Assembly (NCBI RefSeq): GCF_000423505.1
Contig: NZ_KE384027.1
Location: forward strand, 249,140-313,139
Length of the DNA stretch: 64,000 bases
Direction of reading: 5' to 3'
From: Pseudoclavibacter soli DSM 23366
Lineage (GTDB): Bacteria; Actinomycetota; Actinomycetes; Actinomycetales; Microbacteriaceae
Below are positions 7,684-16,446 of the stretch, one piece after another. Each line of letters opens with the position of its first letter. Position 1 is the stretch's first letter. A program made the translations under genes and the position numbers. Under the pieces are notes generated by a model that saw only the letters and a list, made by a program, of their open reading frames with translations, was not told where the DNA came from and ran no database searches.

Positions 7684-9339
7684 ATGCCTGATCTCGTATT
7701 CGATGACGTCTCCATCACCTATCGCACCTCGGGGCGAAACGACCGCGGCGAAGTCAGAGCCGTGCAGAACGTGTCGCTGACGCTGCCCAGCGGTGGCACA
7801 CTCGGCGTGGCCGGTGAATCTGGCTCGGGAAAGTCGACACTGGCGATGAGCGTCTTGCGGCTGCTGCCGAAGAACGCCCGCATTGATGGGTCGGTGAGAC
7901 TCGGTGAGACCAGCGTCGACGAGCTCACCTTCGGGCAGCTTCGTGCGGTGCGCTGGGCCGAGGCCTCTATCGTCTTTCAGGGTGCGATGCACTCGCTGAA
8001 CCCCGTGCGCACCGTCGGGCAGCAGATTCTCGAAGCCCTTGAGCTGCACACCAAAGGCGTGTGGAAGACCGCCGCTGCGAGGCAGCAGCGTCTCGAGGAG
8101 CTGCTGGCCGCGGTCGACCTGCCCAAGACCAAAGCCGGCTCCTACCCGCACGAACTCTCTGGCGGGCAGAAGCAGCGCATCATGATCGCCATGGCGCTGG
8201 CCTGTGAACCAGAGCTGATCATCGCTGATGAGCCGACGACCGCTCTCGACGTGATCGTGCAGCAGCAGATTCTCAATACGCTCAACGAGCTGGTCACTCA
8301 GCGCGGCATCTCACTGCTCATGATCAGCCATGATCTTTCAGTGTTGGCCACTGCCTGTGAGCGCATCGCCATCATGCGCCACGGGCAGTTGATCGAGGTC
8401 GGCGAGTCGTATGAGATCTGCACGAAGGGCCGAGAGGAATACACCCGCCAGCTCGCCGAGGCCTTCCCGACCATCGGCGATCCCCAGTCTCGACTGCACC
8501 CGGTGACTCACCAGCATCGTTCGACTTCTGTTGACGGCGAGGAGTTCGCCATGACCGATGAAGTGCTGCTCGAGGCCAAAAACGTGAGCGTCACGTATCA
8601 AACCGCCAAGGGTCGGCATCAGGCAGTGCGCGGGGTCGACCTGCGCTGCCACAAAGGCGAGATCATGGCGCTGGTTGGCCAGTCGGGTTCGGGCAAGACG
8701 AGCTTGGCGCGCACCCTGCTCGGTCTGCAGTCGCCTGACGCCGGTGGGCAGGTGCTCTATAAAGGGCAGCCCATTCCACGCAAGGCTCGCGAACTGCGGC
8801 GTTTTCGCCAAGAGGTGCAGCTGGTGCTGCAAGACCCCTCGGCAGCGCTGAACCCCAAGCTGAGCATTTACGAATCGGTGGCCGAGGGGCTGCGGGTGCA
8901 GCGATACGACGGCGACGAACGGCAGCGCGTCATTGAGAGTCTGACCAACGCCGAGCTGCGCCCAGCCGAGAAGTACCTGGGCAGTATTCCGCAGGAGCTT
9001 TCCGGCGGCCAGCGCCAGCGCGTGGTCATCGCCGGTGCGCTCGCACTGCATCCCAGCATGCTCATCGCCGACGAGCCCGTAGCCTCGCTCGACGCCTCGG
9101 TGCGAGGTGAGATCCTGGCGCTGCTGCTCAACCTCCGCAGAACGCTCGGGCTGTCGGCCCTGGTGATCACGCACGATCTCGGTTTGGCCTGGAACATCGC
9201 CGACAGCGTCGCGGTGATGCATGAGGGACGCATCGTTGAGCACGGCACCACAGAGCAAGTGCTGCTCGATCCGCAAGACGCCTACACCAAAGAACTGCTG
9301 GCCGCGGTGCCACAGATCGGGCGGGAGCGTGTCGCATGA
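7684..9339 (+). CDS. Fused dipeptide ABC transporter ATPase (DppD-DppF type)
   Basis: A 551-residue protein with two complete ABC modules, so one polypeptide supplies both ATP-hydrolysing subunits. Module 1 has Walker A GESGSGKST (about 44-52), signature LSGGQKQR (about 157) and Walker B LIIADEPTTALD (about 179). Module 2 has Walker A GQSGSGKTS (about 330), signature LSGGQRQR (about 438) and Walker B MLIADEPVASLD. Both end with H-loop segments (LLMISHDLS and ALVITHDLG). The linker around residues 270-290 lacks the Cys-rich oligopeptide-transporter tail. It drives import through the two upstream permeases. The four-base overlap with the LD-carboxypeptidase gene links uptake to hydrolysis. Confidence 0.93.
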   Translation: MPDLVFDDVSITYRTSGRNDRGEVRAVQNVSLTLPSGGTLGVAGESGSGKSTLAMSVLRLLPKNARIDGSVRLGETSVDELTFGQLRAVRWAEASIVFQGAMHSLNPVRTVGQQILEALELHTKGVWKTAAARQQRLEELLAAVDLPKTKAGSYPHELSGGQKQRIMIAMALACEPELIIADEPTTALDVIVQQQILNTLNELVTQRGISLLMISHDLSVLATACERIAIMRHGQLIEVGESYEICTKGREEYTRQLAEAFPTIGDPQSRLHPVTHQHRSTSVDGEEFAMTDEVLLEAKNVSVTYQTAKGRHQAVRGVDLRCHKGEIMALVGQSGSGKTSLARTLLGLQSPDAGGQVLYKGQPIPRKARELRRFRQEVQLVLQDPSAALNPKLSIYESVAEGLRVQRYDGDERQRVIESLTNAELRPAEKYLGSIPQELSGGQRQRVVIAGALALHPSMLIADEPVASLDASVRGEILALLLNLRRTLGLSALVITHDLGLAWNIADSVAVMHEGRIVEHGTTEQVLLDPQDAYTKELLAAVPQIGRERVA

Positions 9340-10325
9340 GCCAGCAGCCCACTCTCGAGCACTCCCCACTTCAGGGGGCATTTCTCGACGCTGCCCCGCT
9401 GGTCGCCGGCGATCGGGTGCGACTGATTGCCGCATCCGGACCGTCGCCCGCGGCGAACACCGCATACGCCGTCGAACTGCTGCGCAGCTGGGGGCTCGAC
9501 CCGGTGGTCGGCAGTCACGCCCACGAAGTCGATGATCGCGCGCCCTATCTGGCCGGCAGCGACGAACACCGACGGCGCGATCTCGTCGAGGCCTGGACTG
9601 ACCCAGAGGCTCAGGCGGTGATCTGCCTGCGCGGCGGTTACGGCGCGATGCGCCTGATCGACGAGGTCGACTGGGAGCTCATGCGAGAGTCTCGGTTGGG
9701 GCCCACTGGGCGCCCGAAACTGCTCACCGGATCGTCTGACGTGACGGCACTGCACCAAGTGTTCGCCAGGTTCGTCGGTGTGCCGACGCTGTTCTGCCCG
9801 ATGCCCGCAAACGATGTGTTCCGCGACTCTGAGATCATCCGCAGCGATGTGCACCGCTGGCTGTTCGAGCCCTGGCGCGGCCGATCGGTGAGTGGCCCCG
9901 CTGCGCAGACGCTGGTGCCGGGGCGGGCCACCGGTGTTACCGAGGGCGGCAACCTGAGCCTGGTCGCCGCATCGGTCGGCGCTCAGGAGTTCGCCGTACC
10001 GACCGGGGGCATCGCCGTGCTGGAGGATATCGACGAAGACCTGTACCGGCTCGACAACCTGATGATTCAGCTCAAGCGCTGCGGGTGGTTCGACGCCGCG
10101 GCGGGCATCGCGCTCGGATCGTGGTACAACTGCGCCGAGCTGAGCGACGTCGTGGCGCTGATGCAGGAGTACCTCGGCGCCCTGCGCGGCCCGAACGGAG
10201 AGGCCGTGCCAGTAGTCTCCGAGCTCGGATTCGGTCACGATCCGAATGCGCTGAGTCTGCCACTCGGAGTGATTGCCACGCTGATTGCGCCGGCCGACGC
10301 ACCGCCAAGCCTGGTGATTGAGTGA
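9336..10325 (+). CDS. LD-carboxypeptidase (peptidase S66)
   Basis: Serine peptidase of the S66 family, 329 residues, cytosolic. Family members cut the L,D bond of murein tetrapeptides (LdcA) or inactivate microcin C (MccF). Visible: VRLIAASGPSP near residue 28, CLRGGYGAMRLIDEVDW, the nucleophile in TGSSDVTALH (Ser near 132), Glu in VLEDIDEDLYR (near 230) and His in GFGHDPNALSL (near 300). The RGGYG motif favours the LdcA branch. The start ATG overlaps the ATPase stop. In this operon it may release terminal D-amino acids from imported wall peptides; detoxifying an imported peptide antibiotic is the alternative. Confidence 0.88.
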   Translation: MSQQPTLEHSPLQGAFLDAAPLVAGDRVRLIAASGPSPAANTAYAVELLRSWGLDPVVGSHAHEVDDRAPYLAGSDEHRRRDLVEAWTDPEAQAVICLRGGYGAMRLIDEVDWELMRESRLGPTGRPKLLTGSSDVTALHQVFARFVGVPTLFCPMPANDVFRDSEIIRSDVHRWLFEPWRGRSVSGPAAQTLVPGRATGVTEGGNLSLVAASVGAQEFAVPTGGIAVLEDIDEDLYRLDNLMIQLKRCGWFDAAAGIALGSWYNCAELSDVVALMQEYLGALRGPNGEAVPVVSELGFGHDPNALSLPLGVIATLIAPADAPPSLVIE

Positions 10326-10345
10326 CGAGAGCATGGAGGTGACGC

Positions 10346-10867
10346 ATGGCAGACAGTGCTTGTGATGAGATCGATCGGGTGATCGTCGATCAGTTGGCCG
10401 AAGACGGTCGGGCGAAGCTCGCCGCGCTCGCCGAGGCCACCGGCCTGTCGACCTCTGCCGTGCAGTTGCGCCTGCGGCGTCTCGAGAGCTCGGGCGTCAT
10501 CGCCGGATACCACGCCCGCGTCGACTACGACCTGGTCGACCGCGCGCTCACCGCCTTGATCGAAATCACCCCGGTCGATCCCGCGCAACCCGATGACGCC
10601 CCGGATCGCCTGCTGAGCGTGCCGGGAATCGTCTCGTGCTACTCGGTGGCCGGCGATGCCAGCTACGTGCTCTTTGTGCGGGTGTCGGGGCCAACGGCTC
10701 TTGAGCAGCTGATCACCGACGTGCGTGCCTCGGCCCGGGTGACAACGCGCACCACGGTGGTGTTGAGCACCCCGTTCGAACACCGCCACGAACCCTTGGC
10801 CGGCGCCAGGGCTTCGCTGGGCGTCGACACCGCAGTCGCTGCACTGCAGGAGAGGAAAGCACAGTGA
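10346..10867 (+). CDS. Lrp/AsnC family transcriptional regulator
   Basis: 173 residues: an AsnC-type helix-turn-helix (about 6-50; LAEATGLSTSAVQLRLRRLE is the recognition region) and a C-terminal RAM/ligand-binding beta-alpha sandwich (about 70-150). Such proteins form octamers that sense amino acids. It sits inside the peptide hydrolysis operon, 20 nt after the LD-carboxypeptidase gene, and its stop overlaps a GTG start (GTGA) of the serine hydrolase, so it likely controls this operon in response to a released amino acid. It resembles the second Lrp/AsnC protein at 14884-15345 in the motif LSTSAVQ and in the ITPxDPAxPDDAP segment, so the two are paralogues. Confidence 0.9.
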   Translation: MADSACDEIDRVIVDQLAEDGRAKLAALAEATGLSTSAVQLRLRRLESSGVIAGYHARVDYDLVDRALTALIEITPVDPAQPDDAPDRLLSVPGIVSCYSVAGDASYVLFVRVSGPTALEQLITDVRASARVTTRTTVVLSTPFEHRHEPLAGARASLGVDTAVAALQERKAQ

Positions 10868-11685
10868 CCATCGAGATTCCCGCGCTGCACCCCCGAGTCA
10901 CCTGGTCGGTGCGCGTCGCTGATGCGCGCAGCGGCGACGTGCTGGCCGAGCACAATCCGAACACCCAATGCGAGACCGCCAGCATCGGCAAGATCTTCCT
11001 GCTCATCGAGGTGGCCCGGCGCCTGGCCGAAGGCTCGCTGACCCCCGACCAGACGATTGAGATTCCCGAAGAGCTGCGGGTGGCCGACTCCGGCCTGCTG
11101 TATCGCATGCGCAACCAGCACATCTCGGTGTACGACGCCGCGCTGCTGGTGGGCGCAGTCAGCGACAACTTGGCCACCAATGCGCTGATCGCGCTCTGTG
11201 GCCTGAGCCAGGTGCGTTCGGTTGCGATGACCCTGGGCTATGCGAACACCTCCCTGCATGACTACATCAGAAACGAGCGCACCCCAGACCTGCCCTGGAC
11301 CCCGTCATTCGGCACCGCGGCTGAACTCTCTGATGTGATCGCGCGTTTGAGTCGAGGCGAGATCGTGTCACCGGAGGTCAGCGCGCAGGTGTTGGAGTGG
11401 CTTGCTGCCGATGTCGACACTTCGATGGTCGCAGACAGCCTGCTGCTCGATCCGCTTGCCCATGTCGAGCCCGAGTACGAGCACATGGTGCTGCGGCACA
11501 AGACCGGCAGCACAGACTTCGCCCGTATCGATGTCGGTGTGGTCTCTGGGCCCGTGGCCAGTGTCGCCTACGCCGTCGCGGCCAACTGGAAAGATCAGCC
11601 AGACGATCTTCGCGCCCCCGTGCTGCAGGCCATGCACGCGATCGGCGAGCAGATCAGGCGCCACGTCACCGGCCAGCCGGTATGA
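10864..11685 (+). CDS. Serine hydrolase, class A beta-lactamase-like fold
   Basis: 273 residues with the active-site set of class A penicillin-recognising enzymes: SIGK (SxxK, near residue 40), SDN (in VGAVSDNLATN, near 100) and KTG (in RHKTGSTDF, near 216). About 36 residues after SDN is RNERTPDL, which could supply the Glu166-type general base. No signal peptide is seen, so unlike true beta-lactamases it seems cytosolic. It starts at GTG 10864, overlapping the Lrp stop, and its own stop overlaps the next ATG. It is probably an amidase or peptidase acting on imported peptides. A paralogue lies at 12791-13588 on the other side of the C45 gene. Confidence 0.82.
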   Translation: MTIEIPALHPRVTWSVRVADARSGDVLAEHNPNTQCETASIGKIFLLIEVARRLAEGSLTPDQTIEIPEELRVADSGLLYRMRNQHISVYDAALLVGAVSDNLATNALIALCGLSQVRSVAMTLGYANTSLHDYIRNERTPDLPWTPSFGTAAELSDVIARLSRGEIVSPEVSAQVLEWLAADVDTSMVADSLLLDPLAHVEPEYEHMVLRHKTGSTDFARIDVGVVSGPVASVAYAVAANWKDQPDDLRAPVLQAMHAIGEQIRRHVTGQPV

Positions 11686-12767
11686 GCGCCTCGGTCGAGT
11701 TTCTCGAGCCGGTCTCCGGGCTGCCGTGGACGGTCATCCGCGGTGCGCGTGAGCCGGTATTTCGCGCGCTCGGAGAGCTGCATGCCGAACAGATCGCGGG
11801 CATTCGAGCCCGAGCGGGGCAGCAGTGGAGCGAGCTGATGACGCGAGTGCAGCATCCATTGTGGGCCGATCGACTGAGCCGGGTCATCGAACGCACGACG
11901 CACCAGTTGCCGATCGAGGCACAAGAGCTGTCGTGGATGGCCGTGGGAGCCGGGCTGCCGGAACTCGATCTGTGGGTGTACAACCTGCGCGGCGATCTCG
12001 GTCGCGACGGCATCGGGTGCTCCGACGTGTGCCTGGCCACGCCGCATCGGCTGCTCATGGGGCATAACGAGGACGGCGATGCCGCACTGGCTGGCGATAT
12101 TCGCCTGATTACTCTCGACATCGACGGCGACCCCAGCTGCACGGTGATCTGGTACCCCGGCATGCTGCCGGCCAACTCGTTTGTGGCGACGTCGGCCGGC
12201 CTCGCCTTCGGCCTTGATCATGTGCCGGTGGTCACGCCCGACCTCGACGGGTGCGGGCGTCATTTTGTGGCTCGCCACGCACAGCGGCAGCCAGATGGCG
12301 AGGCGGCGCGCGCTGCGGTCGCCGGTTTTTCGTGCGCCGGTGGCTTTTCTTTTGACATTGCGGATGGCCCAGGCCGTCGCGCTGACATCGTCGAGAACGC
12401 TGCGGGTCGAGTGCGCGGCGTCTGTGCGCCGCCCGACGAGGTGCTGTGTCACACCAATCACCTGCGGCTGGTCGACGGAACCGAACCGGGACTGCGGGTG
12501 GCCGACGATGACGAATGGATGCTCGAGAGCCGCGCCCGCCGGCTTGCGCTGACTGCCGCGGTGGGCGAAGTCGGGGCTGATGACGCTGCCTCGGTGCGTG
12601 CAGCGCTGCGCGCGCCGGGCGTGCTCAACCGCCGGGAGGATCTCTGGACGCTGGCGACGGCGGTGGTCGATCTGCTGGCCGACACGATCACGGTGCAGGC
12701 GCGCGGCGACGCCTGGACGGGCAGCTTTGCCGCCTTCGCGCGAGGCGAGCGAGCGCAGACCGAATGA
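11682..12767 (+). CDS. C45 family autoproteolytic acyltransferase/hydrolase
   Basis: 361-residue Ntn-hydrolase of the acyl-CoA:6-aminopenicillanate acyltransferase family. These are made as precursors that self-cleave before a Cys, which then becomes the N-terminal nucleophile. The likely site is Gly-Cys in GIGCSDVCLA (Cys113), followed by HRLLMGHNEDGD, the family's conserved oxyanion segment. Further conserved parts are VATSAGLAFG and CHTNHLRL. No signal peptide. ATGA overlap with the serine hydrolase upstream. It would cleave or transfer an acyl group on an amide; with LD-carboxypeptidase and two serine hydrolases alongside, modified peptides are plausible substrates. Confidence 0.82.
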   Translation: MSASVEFLEPVSGLPWTVIRGAREPVFRALGELHAEQIAGIRARAGQQWSELMTRVQHPLWADRLSRVIERTTHQLPIEAQELSWMAVGAGLPELDLWVYNLRGDLGRDGIGCSDVCLATPHRLLMGHNEDGDAALAGDIRLITLDIDGDPSCTVIWYPGMLPANSFVATSAGLAFGLDHVPVVTPDLDGCGRHFVARHAQRQPDGEAARAAVAGFSCAGGFSFDIADGPGRRADIVENAAGRVRGVCAPPDEVLCHTNHLRLVDGTEPGLRVADDDEWMLESRARRLALTAAVGEVGADDAASVRAALRAPGVLNRREDLWTLATAVVDLLADTITVQARGDAWTGSFAAFARGERAQTE

Positions 12768-12790
12768 ACCTGCGCGACGAAGGGAACGAT

Positions 12791-13588
12791 ATGCAATTGC
12801 ACGATGATGAGACGATGCGCTGGTCGGCAAAAGTGGTCGACATCGACAGCACGGAAGTGCTCTTCGAACATCATGCCGACCGCTCACTCGACACTGCGAG
12901 CATCGGCAAGGTCTTTCTGCTGCACACTGTGCTCGACCAAGTCGATCGCGGTGAGCGCAGTCTCGAAGAACAGGTGACCCGGCGCCCCGCAGAATGGATG
13001 GACAACTCGGGGCTGTGGTACCTGCTGCAGGCCGACACGCTGAGCATCTACGACATCTGCGCACTGATCGGTGCTGTCAGCGACAACGCTGCGACGAACA
13101 CGCTGTGCCGAGTGATCGGACTCGACGTGGTGCAACAGCACACGGCAGAGCTGGGCTATCGAGAGTCAGGGCTCGATGACATCGTGCGCTGGCCTCCGCA
13201 ACCCGGGCATCCGAAGACCCTGTCGCACGGCTCGGCGCGTGAGCTGGTGCGGTTCGTGTCAGACCTGGCACAGGGGCGCACCCTCAGCCAGGCGAGCACC
13301 GAGGTGTTCACAAGATGGCTGAGCGCGAGCATGGACTGCTCGATGGTGGCGAGTGCGTTCGACCTCGACCCGTTGGCTCACGCCCTCTACGATCCTGATG
13401 TCTGGCTGTGGAACAAGACCGGCACCATCAGCTGCGCACGCGCAGACATCGGCGTGGCCATGACGCGTGATCGGCGGGTGGCCTACGCCGTGCTGGCCAA
13501 CTGGCAACGCGGTGACGACCGCCGCGGCGAGGCGCTGGCCGCGATGCGCGGCATCGGGCAGGGCATTCGCCAGCACTTGGTGGGGTGA
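12791..13588 (+). CDS. Serine hydrolase, class A beta-lactamase-like fold (second copy)
   Basis: 265 residues from ATG 12791, chosen for its GAAGGGA ribosome site; ATG 12764, overlapping the C45 stop, is the alternative. It shares SIGK, SDN and NKTG motifs and the segment order of the protein at 10864. At the position of the Glu166-type base the paralogue reads RNE while this one reads RWP, so the deacylating Glu appears to be lost or moved. No signal peptide. It may be a peptidase or transferase rather than a beta-lactamase. It is last in the operon and convergent, with 1 nt between stops, with the aminotransferase gene. Confidence 0.8.
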   Translation: MQLHDDETMRWSAKVVDIDSTEVLFEHHADRSLDTASIGKVFLLHTVLDQVDRGERSLEEQVTRRPAEWMDNSGLWYLLQADTLSIYDICALIGAVSDNAATNTLCRVIGLDVVQQHTAELGYRESGLDDIVRWPPQPGHPKTLSHGSARELVRFVSDLAQGRTLSQASTEVFTRWLSASMDCSMVASAFDLDPLAHALYDPDVWLWNKTGTISCARADIGVAMTRDRRVAYAVLANWQRGDDRRGEALAAMRGIGQGIRQHLVG

Positions 13589-13589
13589 G

Positions 13590-14774
13590 TCAGGCCAAGT
13601 GGTCGGCGAATTCGACCATGCGGCGCATGCCCTCGGCGATCTCGGCGGCATCGCCGGCGTATGACAGTCGCACGAAGCCGTCTCCGGCGGCGCCGAAGGT
13701 TTCGCCGGGCACGACGGCCACATGGTGTGTCTGCAGCAGGCGATCGCTGAACGCAGCCGAGCTCAGGCCGGTGTCGCGTACGTCGACGAACGCATAGAAC
13801 GCTCCCGCGGGGGTGATCGTGCGCAATGAGCGCGACCCGGCCAGCGCATCCAGCACAATCTGGCGTTTGTGGCGATAGTCGGCGCGCATGCGACGCACGT
13901 CAGCGTCGAGTTCTCTCAGCGCTGCGGCACCGGCGAACTGCGCTGGGCTGTTGATCGACGAATGGATCAGCTCGGCGATCTTCGCGGTCTCTTCGACGAT
14001 CGACGCCGGCGCGAGCAGGTAGCCGATGCGCCACCCGGTCATCGCATAGGTCTTCGAGAGGCTGTCGACGATGATGGTGCGGTCTTGCATGCCCGGCACG
14101 GCAGCGATGGTGGGGGCGGCAGCCTCGTCATGGATGTCGTCGTGATAGACGAACGCGTGGTAGACCTCGTCGGAGATGACCCAGATGCCGTGGCGTCGGC
14201 AGACCTCGGCGATGCGTTCCAGCTCGCGAGCGTCGGTGACCGCGCCGGTCGGATTCGACGGGGAGTTGACCAGCAGCACCTTGGTGCGCTCGCTGATCGC
14301 CTGCTCGACGATCTCAGCGGTGATGCGCATGCCGTCTTCGGGGCGCAGCGGGGCGTAGACCGGTACGGCTCCGCACAGGTGCACCTGCGCGTCGTACGAG
14401 GTGAAGTGTGGGGAGGGAATGACAACCTCGTCGCCGGGGTTCAGCAGCACGCGAAGCGCGAGATACAGGCCGAGCGTGGCACCGGGAACTGCCTGGATTT
14501 CGGTCTGCGGGTCGTACGTCAGATGCTTCACCCGTTGGGTGTAATCGGCGACCGCCTGCCGAAACACCTCGACGCCCAGCACATCGGTGTAATGCGTGTC
14601 GCCGCGATCGATGGCGGCGACTGCGGCACGGGCGGCCGAGGCGGGCACTGACTCTGACGGCTCACCGACGGCGAAGGAGATCACATCGGGCAGGCGCCCG
14701 GCAGCGTCGAAGACATCGCGGATGCCCGATCGGGGCGTGGTCAACGCGCTTTCCGACAGACCGACGAGAGACAT
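13590..14774 (-). CDS. PLP-dependent aminotransferase, class I/II
   Basis: 394-residue fold-type I aminotransferase, cytosolic. Visible: FAVGEPSE at the N-terminus, VLLVNSPSNPTGAV (substrate-side Asn/Pro motif), WVISDEVYHAF (Asp contacting the PLP nitrogen), VDSLSKTYAMTGWRIGY with the Schiff-base Lys near residue 240, and FVRLSYAG with the carboxylate-binding Arg. Length and motifs fit the aspartate/aromatic aminotransferase group. Met at 14774 follows a distant GAAGG; an in-frame GTG at 14792 also exists. It lies downstream of the Lrp/AsnC gene at 14884 on the same strand, its probable regulator. The donor amino acid cannot be named. Confidence 0.88.
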   Translation of the reverse strand: MSLVGLSESALTTPRSGIRDVFDAAGRLPDVISFAVGEPSESVPASAARAAVAAIDRGDTHYTDVLGVEVFRQAVADYTQRVKHLTYDPQTEIQAVPGATLGLYLALRVLLNPGDEVVIPSPHFTSYDAQVHLCGAVPVYAPLRPEDGMRITAEIVEQAISERTKVLLVNSPSNPTGAVTDARELERIAEVCRRHGIWVISDEVYHAFVYHDDIHDEAAAPTIAAVPGMQDRTIIVDSLSKTYAMTGWRIGYLLAPASIVEETAKIAELIHSSINSPAQFAGAAALRELDADVRRMRADYRHKRQIVLDALAGSRSLRTITPAGAFYAFVDVRDTGLSSAAFSDRLLQTHHVAVVPGETFGAAGDGFVRLSYAGDAAEIAEGMRRMVEFADHLA

Positions 14775-14801
14775 ATGCACACCAACCTTCACGTGAAAAA
14801 A

Positions 14802-14841
14802 GGAGAATATGCAGATTATATGCGATGCAACCGGAGAATAT
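14802..14841. promoter_or_regulatory. Direct repeat upstream of aminotransferase, possible Lrp/AsnC site
   Basis: GGAGAATAT occurs at 14802-14810 and again at 14833-14841, 31 bp apart (about three helical turns), in the AT-rich 109-bp gap between the Lrp/AsnC gene and the aminotransferase. ATATGC is also repeated inside. Lrp-family octamers often bind such phased AT-rich repeats, so this may be the operator for the aminotransferase. Inference from position and phasing only. Confidence 0.35.
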
Positions 14842-14883
14842 CCGTCATAATTGCGAAAAAGGCTGTAAAAATCTGGTGAACTG

Positions 14884-15345
14884 TTAGTCGGCGGGGTGAT
14901 CTACCGGCGAGATCGCCGCGCGGTGCTCGAAATAGGTGCGCAGCACGACCTTGGTGCGGGTGTTCACATTTGCGATGGTGCGAATCTCATGCAGCGCGTC
15001 TTCAAGGTCGCTGGGCGCCGCGACGCGGGTGAGCAGCAGGTAGCTTGCCTCGCCGGCAATCGAGTAACAAGCCTCGACGCAGGGCACCTGCAGCAGCTTT
15101 TCTGGTGCATCGTCGGGGGCGGCCGGGTCGAGCGGGGTGATCTCGATGAAGGCGGTCAGGGCCAGCCCCAGTGCCTCGTAGTCGACGTCAGCGCGATAGC
15201 CCCGAATCGCACCGGAGCGCTCCAGTCGCTGCACGCGCGACTGCACGGCTGAGGTGGAGAGACCGGAGATCTCAGAGAGCCTGGAGAGTGTGGCACGACC
15301 ATCTGCGGCGAGGGCGGCGACGATTCCCCTATCGATTGCATCCAT
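14884..15345 (-). CDS. Lrp/AsnC family transcriptional regulator (second copy)
   Basis: 153 residues, standard Lrp/AsnC length: helix-turn-helix at about 3-48 (LSEISGLSTSAVQSRVQRLE) and RAM effector domain at about 63-140. Paralogue of the regulator at 10346. It is transcribed away from rpsF and toward the aminotransferase 109 nt downstream, which it likely controls. The ligand is probably an amino acid. The start ATG at 15345 is the only good candidate. Confidence 0.9.
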   Translation of the reverse strand: MDAIDRGIVAALAADGRATLSRLSEISGLSTSAVQSRVQRLERSGAIRGYRADVDYEALGLALTAFIEITPLDPAAPDDAPEKLLQVPCVEACYSIAGEASYLLLTRVAAPSDLEDALHEIRTIANVNTRTKVVLRTYFEHRAAISPVDHPAD

Positions 15346-15434
15346 AGTCAGATTCTACGGGGGAGTGGCGCCGTCGTCGTGGTGTGGTCGACGTTGCCGA
15401 TGCGCGGTCGGCATTCCGTTCTCTGCCACGCTGG

Positions 15435-15523
15435 TGCTAAGATTGGCCAGTCTGTGTCTGCCTGCATCCGTATGCCGGCTGACCAGCACATGAGATAACC
15501 CTCCTGCTGCAGAAGAGTTCTGC
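15435..15523 (+). promoter_or_regulatory. Probable rpsF operon promoter and leader hairpin
   Basis: In the 210-bp gap before rpsF an extended -10 element TGCTAAGAT lies at 15435-15443; no convincing -35 was found. The leader then holds a hairpin GCAGAA-GAG-TTCTGC at 15509-15523, just before the strong ribosome site. S6:S18 complexes repress their own mRNA leader in several bacteria, so the stem may matter, but I cannot confirm the known CCG-bulge fold here. Confidence 0.4.
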
Positions 15524-15555
15524 GGCCGCGTCAGTCCGAAGGAGGTGGGTGATTC

Positions 15556-15885
15556 ATGTCTCAGAACAAGTATGAGCTGGCCGTGATCCTCGACCCATCA
15601 GTCGATGATCGTCAGGTTGCTCCCACGCTCGAGAAGTTCCTCGCCGTGGTTCCTAAAGAGGGCGGCACCGTCGACAACGTCGACATCTGGGGCCGTCGTC
15701 AGTTCGCATACCCCATCAAGAAGAAGACCGAGGGCGTCTACGCCTTCGTGCAGATCACTTCGACCCCCGACACCATCAACGAGGTCGATCGTCTGCTGCG
15801 TCTGTCCGACTCCGTGCTGCGCACCAAGGTGCTGCGCGCAGAAGACGCACACGTCGTGCTGCGTCAGCCCCGCAAGGCGAGCTGA
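15556..15885 (+). CDS. rpsF: 30S ribosomal protein bS6
   Basis: 109 residues, typical of bS6, a platform protein of the small subunit that pairs with bS18 on 16S rRNA. Recognisable: [10 protein letters not shown] at the N-terminus, the central [20 protein letters not shown], and [15 protein letters not shown] very strong ribosome site (GAAGGAGGT) lies 8 nt before the ATG at 15556. First gene of rpsF-ssb-rpsR-rplI, the conserved bacterial order. Confidence 0.98.
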   Translation: MSQNKYELAVILDPSVDDRQVAPTLEKFLAVVPKEGGTVDNVDIWGRRQFAYPIKKKTEGVYAFVQITSTPDTINEVDRLLRLSDSVLRTKVLRAEDAHVVLRQPRKAS

Positions 15886-15887
15886 CC

Positions 15888-16436
15888 ATGGCCGGCGAGA
15901 CCGTCATCACTGTCGTCGGCAACCTGACCGCCGACCCCGAGCTGCGTTACACCGCGAAAGGCGATGCCGTGGCGTCGTTCACCATCGCATCGACGCCCCG
16001 GTCGTTTGACCGCGCATCGGGCGAGTGGAAGGACGGCGAAGCGCTGTTCCTTCGCGCGAGTGTGTGGCGTGACTTCGCCGAGCACGTCTCGAAGAGCCTG
16101 ACCAAAGGCACCCGGGTGATTGCCCAGGGGCGCCTGCGCCAGCGCTCCTACGAGACTCGCGAGGGAGAGAAGCGCACCAGCTACGAGATCGAGATCGATG
16201 AGATCGGTCCGTCGCTGCGCTACGCCACGGCTCAGATCGAGCGTACTGCGCGCTCGGGCGGCCAGGGCGGCGGCTTCCGTCAGGGCCAGGCGCCGCAGGG
16301 CGGCTACGGCCAGGGCGGCCAGGCAGTGCAGGGCGGTGCTCAGGCACCGGCTCAGTCAGCCTGGGGAGAGCCCGTCTCGGGCAGCGGCGACGGGTGGAAC
16401 ACCCCGGGCGCCAACCTCGACGACATCCCGTTCTAA
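15888..16436 (+). CDS. ssb: Single-stranded DNA-binding protein
   Basis: 182 residues. N-terminal OB fold (about 1-110; [19 protein letters not shown] and [20 protein letters not shown]) binds ssDNA as a tetramer. A flexible Gly/Gln-rich linker ([20 protein letters not shown], then several GGxxQGG units) leads to the acidic tip DDIPF, which docks replication and repair partners. It starts 2 nt after the rpsF stop. Length and tip are normal for actinobacterial SsbA. Confidence 0.97.
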   Translation: MAGETVITVVGNLTADPELRYTAKGDAVASFTIASTPRSFDRASGEWKDGEALFLRASVWRDFAEHVSKSLTKGTRVIAQGRLRQRSYETREGEKRTSYEIEIDEIGPSLRYATAQIERTARSGGQGGGFRQGQAPQGGYGQGGQAVQGGAQAPAQSAWGEPVSGSGDGWNTPGANLDDIPF

Positions 16437-16446
16437 GCAGCTGCAG

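Noticed and set aside
8338-9465. Long open frame on the minus strand opposite the fused ATPase
   Set aside because: Shadow frame of a high-GC gene: no conserved motif, and the opposite strand encodes two intact ABC modules.
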